Below are positions 1-6,670 of a stretch of 14,215 bases of DNA, piece by piece (the first letter of the stretch is position 1; each line of letters opens with the position of its first letter). Under the pieces are notes generated by a model that had not been told where the DNA came from, did no database searches, and was given only the letters and a program-made list of their open reading frames with translations. The position numbers and the translations under genes are program-made. This DNA comes from Dehalococcoidia bacterium UBA3254 (GTDB taxonomy: Bacteria > Chloroflexota > Dehalococcoidia > Dehalococcoidales > UBA3254), in NCBI GenBank assembly GCA_002362735.1, contig DEUU01000345.1:1-14215 (forward strand), given 5' to 3'.

Positions 1-134
1 TGAATTTCATCAATTCCTAACCAGATTTTTGTGCTCCCTAAAGTCTGGGGGGATGCCAAGTGCTTGATGGTCCGGCCAAAGGGTTCAGGGAAGACATCTC
101 CTTTGACTTTCTGTTCAATAATGTATCTGATCAC
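1..134 (-). CDS. Cupin-like protein, N-terminal fragment
   Basis: The frame is open from a GTG at 134-132 to the left edge, giving 44 residues that begin VIRYIIEQKVKGDVFPEP. The stretch ASPQTLGSTKIWLGIDEI resembles the start of small cupin-fold proteins, where a 'sP.t.Gs.k...G...i' segment precedes the first cupin motif. The metal-binding histidines would lie beyond the window, so they cannot be checked. The GTG shares bases with the TGA of the upstream SDR gene (GTGA, 134-131), an arrangement typical of translational coupling. No strong separate ribosome binding site is seen. This makes it the last visible gene of the minus-strand operon. Cupins in such operons are often isomerases, dioxygenases or small-molecule binders; here the role is unknown. 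Family assignment is by motif memory from a short fragment. Confidence 0.55.
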   Translation of the reverse strand, partial: MIRYIIEQKVKGDVFPEPFGRTIKHLASPQTLGSTKIWLGIDEI

Positions 135-1078
135 TTGCTCGTTGCCCCCAAACGGACTTCCTGGATAAAATCCTTGACCGCTGAGTCTAAATCATAGGCC
201 GGCTTGTAATCAGTTTCTTCCCGAAGACGAGTATCATCAATATTGACGGGTATCGTTTTGACAATTTCAACCTTGGCCGGATCTGGGGCAAAAGTGATCT
301 TGGCGTTGGGGACAATAGCCCGAATCGAGCGAACCAAGGCAGCGGCTGAGGTCTTGATCCCTGCTAAATTATAGCCGATCGTTAAAATGTTTTCCTTCGG
401 AGCGTGAGTTAAGCAGCTCAAAGCCTCAATGCCATCTTTGTAATAGAGCAACGGCATTGTTGATTCTTCCTCAATCCACATCTCGAAGGGTTCCCCCTTG
501 GCAGCGGCCTCAATAACCATGGGCATACATTGCGCAACACCGGGCGTCTTCACCCCGGGTCCGATAATTTGAGCAAAACGGATACAACGGAAATCTATGC
601 CGAAGCGGCGACGGTAAAATCTCCCCAATTGTTCGCCAAACACCTTTGTCACCCCATACATCCCAATCGGTCTTTGGATGGTTTCATCATCAACAACAGG
701 AGGGAGATGAAGGCCATAACTGGCCAAAGAGGATGTGTAAATAAACCTTTCAACGCCGCAGATTCTCGCCGCTTCCAGTGCATGATAAACTCCACGGACA
801 TTCACCTCAAAGGTCGACCAGGGATCTTCTTCCGATGGGGCGGAAAGACGCGAAGCCAAATGGATTAGCCATTGAATTTTATACTCCTTTAAGGCATTAA
901 CCAAATGGGCCTGGCAGGTGACCGTTCCGGGGACGAAAGTGGCGCGACCTAATTCTGAGTGTTCTCTTAAAAGGCCTTCATTAACATCCATTAGATAAAC
1001 GGAATGTTTTTTATCCAGTAATTTCTTGGCAAACTTCAATCCGATAAAACCACAACCCCCGGTTACCAGTACATTCAT
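131..1078 (-). CDS. Extended SDR: NAD-dependent epimerase/dehydratase family protein
   Basis: The 315-residue product is a cytoplasmic extended short-chain dehydrogenase/reductase. The N-terminal Rossmann motif TGGCGFIG has glycines 7, 10 and 13, and Asp31 ends the second strand, which favours NAD over NADP. The catalytic set is Ser117 (YTSSLAS) and Tyr141-x-x-x-Lys145 (MYGVTK). The C-terminal half, with GIDFRCIRF, GPGVKTPG, YKDGIEAL and YNLAG, resembles GalE- and L-threonine-3-dehydrogenase-like members, so the reaction could be oxidation or epimerisation of a hydroxy acid, sugar acid or amino acid. The start chosen is the ATG at 1078. AAGGAGG (1090-1084) sits 5 nt from it, but only 2 nt from the ATG at 1081, and the longer in-frame start at 1108 has no such site. 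The gene lies about 255 bp after dctM and overlaps the cupin gene. Substrate unknown. Confidence 0.85.
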   Translation of the reverse strand: MNVLVTGGCGFIGLKFAKKLLDKKHSVYLMDVNEGLLREHSELGRATFVPGTVTCQAHLVNALKEYKIQWLIHLASRLSAPSEEDPWSTFEVNVRGVYHALEAARICGVERFIYTSSLASYGLHLPPVVDDETIQRPIGMYGVTKVFGEQLGRFYRRRFGIDFRCIRFAQIIGPGVKTPGVAQCMPMVIEAAAKGEPFEMWIEEESTMPLLYYKDGIEALSCLTHAPKENILTIGYNLAGIKTSAAALVRSIRAIVPNAKITFAPDPAKVEIVKTIPVNIDDTRLREETDYKPAYDLDSAVKDFIQEVRLGATSK

Positions 1079-1333
1079 CATAGCCTCCTTAGTAAAATTG
1101 TTCCTCAAAAGAATTCAGACCTGCCCCCCTATCGAGCCAAAGGCGGGAATCGCTTCTGCTGTAGGCTCAATTTCAAGTGAATCATTCTCTCCCTCCTGTC
1201 CATTCTTACATGGATCAAATCGATTCAAATCTCTTCTGGGCATGAAAGCTGATTTCTCCAGTCTCCAAATTTTCTCTCCGCTTTCTTTTTCCGTCCTTTG
1301 CGGTCTTTCCTTCCCCAGTGCGATGATCCATAT
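1079..1333. other. Intergenic gap between dctM and the SDR gene
   Basis: This 255-bp gap is unusually long for an operon otherwise spaced more tightly. On the minus strand it holds a purine-rich, loosely periodic tract (about 1260-1316) containing ACCGCAAAGGACGG and AAAGAAAGCGGAG, then a short ORF with a good ribosome binding site (ATG at about 1180, 18 codons, beginning MIHLKLSLQQ). The ORF is too short to call a gene. No strong terminator hairpin is visible, so read-through from dctM is possible. Confidence 0.4.
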
Positions 1334-2617
1334 TTACCCGGAAAACGAACTTGCCAGCCACGTGGATAGGGGGGGGAAGATGACCAATAAAACCAAAACC
1401 AGCAGCATCATAAAAAAGTAAGGGATATATGCTTTGCAGCAACTGGCGAAAGGAATGCCGAACATGCCGGAGACAACGAAGATGTTGATGCCCACCGGCG
1501 GCGTCAAATAGCCCATATACAAATTAAAAAGAAATATGTTGGCGAAATAGATCTCATCGACGCCGAATTTGACATAGAGTTGCTTGAAAAGAGGGACCAG
1601 GATCACGATGGCCGAAAGGGCATCGACCAAGCAACCGGTTACGAAGAGGAACCCGTTGATCAAAATCATGAAGACCCATTTGTCTTTGACCAGCTCGAAT
1701 ATCTGCGCGGCCCAGTTTTGGGGGATCTGTTCAATGGTCAAAAAGTGCGCCAGGACCATGGCTCCCGAAACGAGGAAGAGGACCACGGCGGTCATGATGC
1801 CGGTGTCGAGGGCAATTTTTGGAAGATCCTTTAATTGCAGTCCCCGATGGATAACAAGCTCGACAAATAAAGCATAGCCGGCCGCTACGGCCGCCGCTTC
1901 CGTTACGGTAAAGATCCCCCCATAAACTCCGCCGAAGATGATGGCGGGCATGCCTAGGGCCCACACTCCCTTTTGGAGAGAGCGGCCCATCCTACGAAAA
2001 TCTGGCTTTCGCCATTTCTCGTCGGGGAAGAACTTTCTGCCCATGTAATAGATATAAATGGAGAAGAGGCCCATGACCATCACACCCGGTACCACCCCCG
2101 CCAAAAACACCTTCATCACCGAGACTTCCGCCACCAGGGCGTAAATGAGGCCCGGGATGGTGGGAGGAATCAGCATACCCAGGAGGGCGCTGGGCCCTAA
2201 TATCCCCCCGACAAAAGCCGGAGACCATCCGCGGGCAACCAGGGCCGGGAACATAATCCCGCCGATCGCGGCCAGAGTCGCCAGGTCGGATCCGGTCAAC
2301 GTGCCGAACAGGGCACAGGCGACGACCATGGCGATGGCCAGCCCGGAGGGGACAAAACCGACGAACGCCTCCGCCATTTCCAGAATTTTGGGGGCCAATT
2401 TCCCCTGGGCCATAACGTTTCCGGCAAAAATGAAATAAGGGACCGCTGAATACGAGTAGCCCTGCATGTTGAAAAACATGTTTTGCACGGAGACCCCGAG
2501 CGGAACATCGGCGATAAAAAAGTAGGTAATTAAGGCAGTGGCGATCATGGCAAAAGCCACCGGAATGCTTGACATGATCAAGGCAACCATAAGGGCGATA
2601 GCGAATAATCCTTCCAT
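1334..2617 (-). CDS. dctM: TRAP transporter large permease (DctM family)
   Basis: The 427-residue polytopic membrane protein is the ion-coupled transport subunit of a tripartite ATP-independent periplasmic transporter. It is hydrophobic throughout, with about a dozen membrane segments. Family landmarks include the FGTLTGSDLATLAAIGGIMFP region (about residues 104-124) and LIPPTIPGLIYALVAE (about 149-164), followed by FLAGVVPG; these lie at the conserved helical hairpins of DctM. The length is normal for the family. The start is the ATG at 2617. The first in-frame start is a TTG at 2623 that directly abuts the AGGAG at 2628-2624, whereas the ATG is 6 nt away. It works with the small permease encoded 109 bp upstream and the periplasmic binding protein before that. 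No truncation or frameshift is seen. Confidence 0.93.
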   Translation of the reverse strand: MEGLFAIALMVALIMSSIPVAFAMIATALITYFFIADVPLGVSVQNMFFNMQGYSYSAVPYFIFAGNVMAQGKLAPKILEMAEAFVGFVPSGLAIAMVVACALFGTLTGSDLATLAAIGGIMFPALVARGWSPAFVGGILGPSALLGMLIPPTIPGLIYALVAEVSVMKVFLAGVVPGVMVMGLFSIYIYYMGRKFFPDEKWRKPDFRRMGRSLQKGVWALGMPAIIFGGVYGGIFTVTEAAAVAAGYALFVELVIHRGLQLKDLPKIALDTGIMTAVVLFLVSGAMVLAHFLTIEQIPQNWAAQIFELVKDKWVFMILINGFLFVTGCLVDALSAIVILVPLFKQLYVKFGVDEIYFANIFLFNLYMGYLTPPVGINIFVVSGMFGIPFASCCKAYIPYFFMMLLVLVLLVIFPPLSTWLASSFSG

Positions 2618-2726
2618 GCACAACTCCTCTTTCCTGTTTAGTCGGTGGACGATCGTCTGATGAGAAAAACTTTCACTGACCCGGCGCCGCCCTTCTCCGC
2701 TCCGCTGGATGGTTCAGGATAACTTT

Positions 2727-3245
2727 CTAAGCCTCTTTCCCACTTTTCTGGAGGAAATTTTCGATTTTTGCGGCGCCTTCATTTTTAAAAAGGACCCGCA
2801 GATTTTCAATCAGCCTGAAAACGGCGGTCAGGTAGCCCAAGGGCATGAAAAAAACGGGAACCGCAAGGGGCAACCAAGTCAGGGATGTGCTTGTTTGACC
2901 CCGCACCTGGAGATCGACGCAAAAAGTGAATGCCAGATAACACAGAAGGGTCATGATCCCCAAGGCAAAGACATCCGCGATGATATCCATGGTTTTTTTG
3001 CTCTTGGGAATCAAATGAATCAGTATGTCCACCCGCAAGTGTTTGCCTTGGTGGACAGCTGCCCCCACGCCGATCGAGATGATCATCAACAAAAGAAATC
3101 CGGCTGATTCTTCCACAAAGCCCAAAGAAGATCCCACGACATACCTAAAAAAAACGCCTATCACGGAAATAGTGATACTGGAAAAAATACACACCGAGAT
3201 AAATATATTCTCAAACCGATCGATTACTCTTGATAGAGCCTTCAT
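2727..3245 (-). CDS. dctQ: TRAP transporter small permease (DctQ family)
   Basis: The 172-residue inner-membrane protein has four predicted membrane segments (about residues 12-34, 45-62, 85-105 and 120-143). This is the DctQ topology, and the small permease pairs with the large permease to form the TRAP membrane complex. The typical first loop (RYVVGSSLGFVEESAGFLLL) and the HQGKHLRVD segment after helix 2 are present. The ATG at 3245 is preceded by GAGGAG (3256-3251) at 5 nt. The gene lies between dctP and dctM, the usual order. The 131 bp separating it from dctP contains a strong hairpin, described separately. The family is poorly conserved in sequence, so the call rests on topology, length and position together. 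Confidence 0.92.
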   Translation of the reverse strand: MKALSRVIDRFENIFISVCIFSSITISVIGVFFRYVVGSSLGFVEESAGFLLLMIISIGVGAAVHQGKHLRVDILIHLIPKSKKTMDIIADVFALGIMTLLCYLAFTFCVDLQVRGQTSTSLTWLPLAVPVFFMPLGYLTAVFRLIENLRVLFKNEGAAKIENFLQKSGKEA

Positions 3246-3322
3246 CCCGTCTCCTCATTGTCTTCCGCAGGATTTCAATGCTGTTGGACGCGCCCTTCTT
3301 CATGGGAAGCGCGCCCTGAATT

Positions 3323-3364
3323 ATCCCCTCTGATGGACCTTTAAGTCCATCCATCAGAGGGGAT
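3323..3364 (-). promoter_or_regulatory. Hairpin between dctP and dctQ
   Basis: An inverted repeat lies in the dctP-dctQ spacer. ATCCCCTCT (3323-3331) pairs with AGAGGGGAT (3356-3364), and inside it GATGGAC (3332-3338) pairs with GTCCATC (3345-3351) around a CTTTAA loop. A 4-nt CATC bulge lies on one side, giving about 16 bp in total. On the transcribed minus strand no run of T follows, so it is not a classic terminator. In a binding-protein/permease operon such a structure could protect the 3' end of the dctP message or partly attenuate, keeping binding protein in excess over permease. That role is inferred. Confidence 0.65.
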
Positions 3365-3376
3365 GAGTCGAGCCCT

Positions 3377-4426
3377 TTAATTTCCTAAAATTTCTTTGTC
3401 ATAGTCGCGCCCGAGGCCTTTGAAGAGCGCTTGCATGAATTGGCGGCCATCATGGCTTTTTTCATCGATCTTCTTCTCGTGTTCAATAAACACCTTTCTA
3501 GTCGCGGCTACCCAACGGGCTTGTTCCTTATCGCTGATTTTCCAAACCTTCACACCCTTGGTTTTTAAGAACTCGGTGGCTTTTTCATCATAGCCCTTCA
3601 TCTCTTTTTGCTCCTTATCACAAGCCTCCCGGGCGGCCTCGACGACCCATTTCTGCTGCTGCGACGACATTTTTTTAAAGGTCTCATCCCGGAACCAGAG
3701 CACGTGGGTCCCGAAAAGGTGTTGGGACTCTGTGATGTTGTTAATCACTTCATAGAGGCGCGATTCTACTATGGTCCCTGAGGGGGCCGTGCATCCATCA
3801 ACGGTTTTCTGCTGGATGGCCATAAATACATCGGTCCAGGGGAGCGGGGGGGCGTTAGCGCCCAAAGCTTCAATCGTTCCTTTGATCGTATAGGAGGCGG
3901 CGGAACGAATCTTTCTTCCTTTCATATCTTCCAGCGACTTAATGGGGGGATCCCGATATGCCAGGACGTTAAATCCGTAAGGAACCCATCCCAACCCCCT
4001 GATTCCCTGGCTCATGAGACTATTCAGGATAAGGTCCGCCCCTTCACTCCCAACCCACTTGTTGAAAAGGACGTCCCAACTCTGGATCAGATAAGGGGTA
4101 TACATGGTCATGACTTTGGGATTCAGGTTGCCGGCAAGAGCGCAGCTGATGGTCATAAATTGGATCGTATTGTTATTGAGCTGGGCTAAGAGCGCTTCTT
4201 CCCCTCCCAATTGGCCGTCGGGGTACCATTTCCCTTTTATCGTGCCTCCCGACTTGGCCTCAAGAAGGTTGATAAAATGCTGACCCGCCTGAGCCCGGGG
4301 GTGCGAAATGTTGCCGGCCGTGCCGCCTTTCAGGTTAAAGGTCTCATCCGCAAAAACTTGCAGAGCTCCAAAAAACAACATCACAACGATCACGATTCCG
4401 CTTAACAAAATATTCCCCTTTTTCAT
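3377..4426 (-). CDS. dctP: TRAP transporter periplasmic substrate-binding protein (DctP family)
   Basis: The 349-residue exported protein binds the substrate and delivers it to the permease pair. An N-terminal signal peptide is clear: MKKGN, a hydrophobic core to about residue 22, then a predicted cut after VFA before DETFNLKGG. The family core is visible in GRKIRSAASYTIKGTIEALGANAPPLPWTDVFMAIQQKTVDG (about residues 170-211). It includes Arg174, at the position where DctP proteins usually bind a substrate carboxylate, so an organic acid is the likely ligand. The start chosen is the second Met (4426): AAGGAGG (4440-4434) is 7 nt from it but abuts the in-frame ATG at 4432. A tight specificity such as malonate, lactate or an aromatic acid cannot be assigned from the sequence. 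The stop is about 130 bp before dctQ. Confidence 0.93.
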   Translation of the reverse strand: MKKGNILLSGIVIVVMLFFGALQVFADETFNLKGGTAGNISHPRAQAGQHFINLLEAKSGGTIKGKWYPDGQLGGEEALLAQLNNNTIQFMTISCALAGNLNPKVMTMYTPYLIQSWDVLFNKWVGSEGADLILNSLMSQGIRGLGWVPYGFNVLAYRDPPIKSLEDMKGRKIRSAASYTIKGTIEALGANAPPLPWTDVFMAIQQKTVDGCTAPSGTIVESRLYEVINNITESQHLFGTHVLWFRDETFKKMSSQQQKWVVEAAREACDKEQKEMKGYDEKATEFLKTKGVKVWKISDKEQARWVAATRKVFIEHEKKIDEKSHDGRQFMQALFKGLGRDYDKEILGN

Positions 4427-4438
4427 CTTCATCCCTCC

Positions 4439-4531
4439 TTAGTTTAGTAATCGTAGACCTTTCAATGGCCATTTCAGGACACTAAAATCGATATCGCCTG
4501 AAAAAATGATTTTCTTCCCACCTCCTTTCAT
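4439..4531 (-). other. Possible 30-codon leader ORF upstream of dctP
   Basis: In the 156-bp spacer before dctP an ATG at 4531 opens a frame of 30 codons (MKGGGKKIIFSGDIDFSVLK...). Its TAA (4441-4439) overlaps the first bases of the dctP ribosome binding site. A run of SD-like bases (AAAGGAGGTGGG) lies inside its first codons rather than before it; the upstream GGACAGG is weaker. The tight stop/SD overlap would allow coupling to dctP. Alternatively the purine run is a leftover ribosome site and the frame is chance. Confidence 0.25.
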
Positions 4532-4582
4532 CCTGTCCAAATGATCCCGAAAATTTATGTTTGCCATACAATATTTTCCCCT

Positions 4583-4990
4583 TTAGTGCTTCTGTATCAG
4601 TTCGATGTAAACCCCATTGAACTCTTCGGGCTCTACATAGGCTATCTTTGATCCTCGGGAACCGGGAACGATTTTATCCCAGACGAATTTGGTCCCTCGG
4701 GAACGAAGCTCATCAAAGGTCTTTTCCAAATCTTCAACTTCAAAGGCGATGTGATGAATTCCCTCGCCGTGATCACGCCTAAATTCGGCTGCCATTCCTG
4801 TTTTCGCCGTAGTGTATACCAGTTCTAAATTGACCTCCCCGATCGGCAAAAAGGCGACTCGATACATATCGCCCTGTACCTCAAGCTCCTCGGTTTCCTT
4901 TAATTTCAACCCCAACAATTTCTGGTAAGGGCGGAGGCTCTTTTCCATGTCTTTGACTACAATGCCGATGTGATCAATTTTTTTAACCAT
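4583..4990 (-). CDS. VOC-family protein, methylmalonyl-CoA epimerase-like
   Basis: The 135-residue product is a single VOC (glyoxalase fold) domain made of two beta-alpha-beta-beta-beta units. The sequence follows the methylmalonyl-CoA epimerase pattern: KIDHIGIVVKDMEKSL at the start, AFLPIGEVNLELV in the middle, GEGIHHIAFEVEDLEKTFDELRSRG and a GSKIAYVEP...YIEL end. Likely metal ligands are His7, Glu56, His80 (or His79) and Glu130. The family's GSK-x-x-F-x-HP near the C-terminus is replaced by GSKIAYVEPEEFNG, so a related acyl-CoA or hydroxy-acid substrate is as plausible as methylmalonyl-CoA. The ATG at 4990 is preceded by AAAGGAGGAG (5004-4995). It lies 20 bp after the two-domain VOC gene, clearly co-transcribed. 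No mutase or carboxylase gene is nearby to support a methylmalonyl pathway here. Confidence 0.82.
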   Translation of the reverse strand: MVKKIDHIGIVVKDMEKSLRPYQKLLGLKLKETEELEVQGDMYRVAFLPIGEVNLELVYTTAKTGMAAEFRRDHGEGIHHIAFEVEDLEKTFDELRSRGTKFVWDKIVPGSRGSKIAYVEPEEFNGVYIELIQKH

Positions 4991-5010
4991 CAGGCTCCTC
5001 CTTTAGAATT

Positions 5011-5901
5011 TCATGTTTTCATTTCGTTCTTTGTTCGCGGGCTGTCGATGAATTCCATGGTGACACCCTCCGGCGTGGTCAAATAAACTGCCTTCCCCCC
5101 CTCGTGGGGTCCGGCGATAACAGAGACAGGAGCAGATTTAAAATTGACATTTCGATGGACCATTTTCTGATAGTAATCCTCCATGCCCTGAACCGCAAAA
5201 GCGACATGGGTAAAACCGATCTTTTGCATCTTCCAGGTACCGGCAGGGAGAACGGGATCATTCGGAAGACTTATGAGTTTAAGGCATTCTCGTCCTAAAA
5301 TCCCTTCGAGGATGACCCATCGCACTTCTTTTTTTGAAGGCCCGTGTGAATAGGTCTCCTGACCCTCGCTCTTCACCTTTAGCCCCAGGATATTACGGTA
5401 ATATTTCAGTGAGTCTTCCATGCTTTTTACCAACAAAACCGGATAAAGCAGCCGGCTCTGATGAACATCTGATCTCGAGGTCTTTATCTTGTCGGTAACC
5501 ACTCTGATGGTCTGCCCGTTCGGATCAAGATCCGCCTGAAAGGCACCGGAAGGCGCTTCCGGCAGAAGACTCATCCAGTTCTTTTTTCTTTCCGCCCCGG
5601 GTGAGTCTGTTCCGCTTCCTTGGAGAACCAAATATGAAATTCCCGCCTGCGGCTTGGAAGCATTTTCCGGGGGTAGTGTCGGGGGATGAAAAAAGGCAAA
5701 AGCTTCAATATGACAAGGTGGATAGAACGCCATATAGACGGTTCGGCTGTGAAATCCTGGAATACCCGTGATTTTATCGATCTGATCCCCTTTTCTCTCA
5801 GCATCACTCAATATTTTACAGCCGAAAACATCACCATAAAATCGCAGGGTCTCTTCCATGTCGACGACAGTAAGTCCGATGTGACTTAATCCCATTATCA
5901 T
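5011..5901 (-). CDS. Two-domain VOC (glyoxalase/extradiol dioxygenase fold) protein
   Basis: The 296-residue cytoplasmic protein has two VOC domains, about residues 3-140 and 150-287. The first opens with LSHIGLTVVDMEETLRFYGDVFG. The second opens with LLYPVLLVKSMEDSLKYYRNILGLKV and contains IGFTHVAFAVQGMEDYY and TTPEGVTMEFID. The layout resembles two-domain ring-cleavage dioxygenases and related lyases. Putative metal ligands are unevenly placed: His7 and Glu66 in the first quarter, His232 and Glu283 in the last quarter. The positions expected to hold His/Glu in the second and third quarters appear replaced (SYLVL, TIRVV, YPVLL, CLKLI). The start is the ATG at 5901, 8 nt from GAAGAG (5915-5910); an in-frame GTG at 5910 overlaps that site and an ATG at 5895 is farther away. 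It is the first gene of the operon. The reaction is not known. Confidence 0.8.
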   Translation of the reverse strand: MIMGLSHIGLTVVDMEETLRFYGDVFGCKILSDAERKGDQIDKITGIPGFHSRTVYMAFYPPCHIEAFAFFHPPTLPPENASKPQAGISYLVLQGSGTDSPGAERKKNWMSLLPEAPSGAFQADLDPNGQTIRVVTDKIKTSRSDVHQSRLLYPVLLVKSMEDSLKYYRNILGLKVKSEGQETYSHGPSKKEVRWVILEGILGRECLKLISLPNDPVLPAGTWKMQKIGFTHVAFAVQGMEDYYQKMVHRNVNFKSAPVSVIAGPHEGGKAVYLTTPEGVTMEFIDSPRTKNEMKT

Positions 5902-5956
5902 AATAAACACTCTTCTTTAAAAGCTAAAAAGACGGATATTTCTTAGCATTAACTTT

Positions 5957-5981
5957 TTGGTCTATCCGGACCAATGTGGTC
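5957..5981. promoter_or_regulatory. Cluster of three TGGTC/GACCA half-sites (candidate operator)
   Basis: Upstream of the operon's first gene, TTGGTC (5957-5962) and GACCAA (5969-5974) form a 6-bp inverted repeat with a 6-bp spacer. The same GACCA forms a second inverted repeat, GACCA-ATG-TGGTC (5969-5981). Three alternating half-sites within 25 bp, 56-80 bp upstream of the ATG, fit an operator. No sigma-54 type GG-N10-GC element facing the operon was found in 5911-6130. Confidence 0.4.
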
Positions 5982-6006
5982 TGCCAGCTATATAAGCGCT
6001 GAGTCA

Positions 6007-6670
6007 GTTCTTTGAAAACTAAAGAAATCACTGACAAAATTTGATTATGTTTCGGAAATCCAATGTACTGTTTATATATAATAAATATTCACGAGAGACT
6101 TCACTAATATCCTCGATCTTGAACATAAACTTCTCTTAAGTGCCCTCCTGGTCAGATGGGATGATCTCCATGAAGTCTTGTAGGTTTACTACAGTCCTTG
6201 AGTCCTTCACGGCAAATCTATTCGATTGATGGTGTGCGTCCACATTCTGAAACATCGGTGCAACCACTCGGATGACTAGACCGTGAAGATGCCACATGTG
6301 AACATCTATCGGGATTGCTTCTGAAAATTGAAGGCCTCCCGACGCGAACAGATTTTGGATTGAACATCGAGAGTCAAGCTCTGTAATCGCATCGGTACGG
6401 ATGGATGAAGCTGATCGATGCATTCTTGCTCCACGCCCGGTCGGAGATGGGTTTTGTGTAAACCCGACGGGGCAGTGGATACGACACTTCAGCCCAAGAA
6501 TATCGTATATCTGACCGATGCGGACCTTCTTCAGAAAATCTCATGAGAAAATTCTCATGCAGATTGAAAGGATCTACGAGGAGTTGACCCTCAGGAAGCC
6601 CTTTGCATCGTAACCGATATCCCATCCAAGAGAACCCGTCACCCTAATCTTTCTTCAGTTTTCAAAGAAC
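6007..6670. repeat. 664-bp segment bounded by 21-bp inverted repeats
   Basis: The left arm (6007-6027) begins GTTCTTTGAAAACT and the right arm (6650-6670), read on the opposite strand, begins identically. The two arms match at 20 of 21 positions. The segment between them is more GC-rich than the DNA to its right. It has two short overlapping minus-strand frames (6625-6374 and 6423-6136) that I cannot assign to any protein family. An 18-bp palindrome lies inside (6542-6559). No clear target-site duplication is visible outside the arms. A decayed insertion sequence or a non-autonomous miniature element is the simplest reading; the transposase source is unknown. Confidence 0.45.

Noticed and set aside
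5982..6000. Sigma-54-like TGGCAG...TTGG on the minus strand upstream of the operon
   Set aside because: Spacing between the GG and the downstream doublet is wrong and the GC doublet is absent.
6007..6027. Resemblance of GTTCTTTGAAAACT to sequences common around rRNA genes
   Set aside because: No rRNA or tRNA sequence is nearby, and the motif occurs as two inverted copies, which fits element ends better.
6136..6625. Two minus-strand ORFs of 95 and 83 codons
   Set aside because: No ribosome site, no recognisable domain, overlapping frames and placement inside an inverted-repeat segment; not called as genes.
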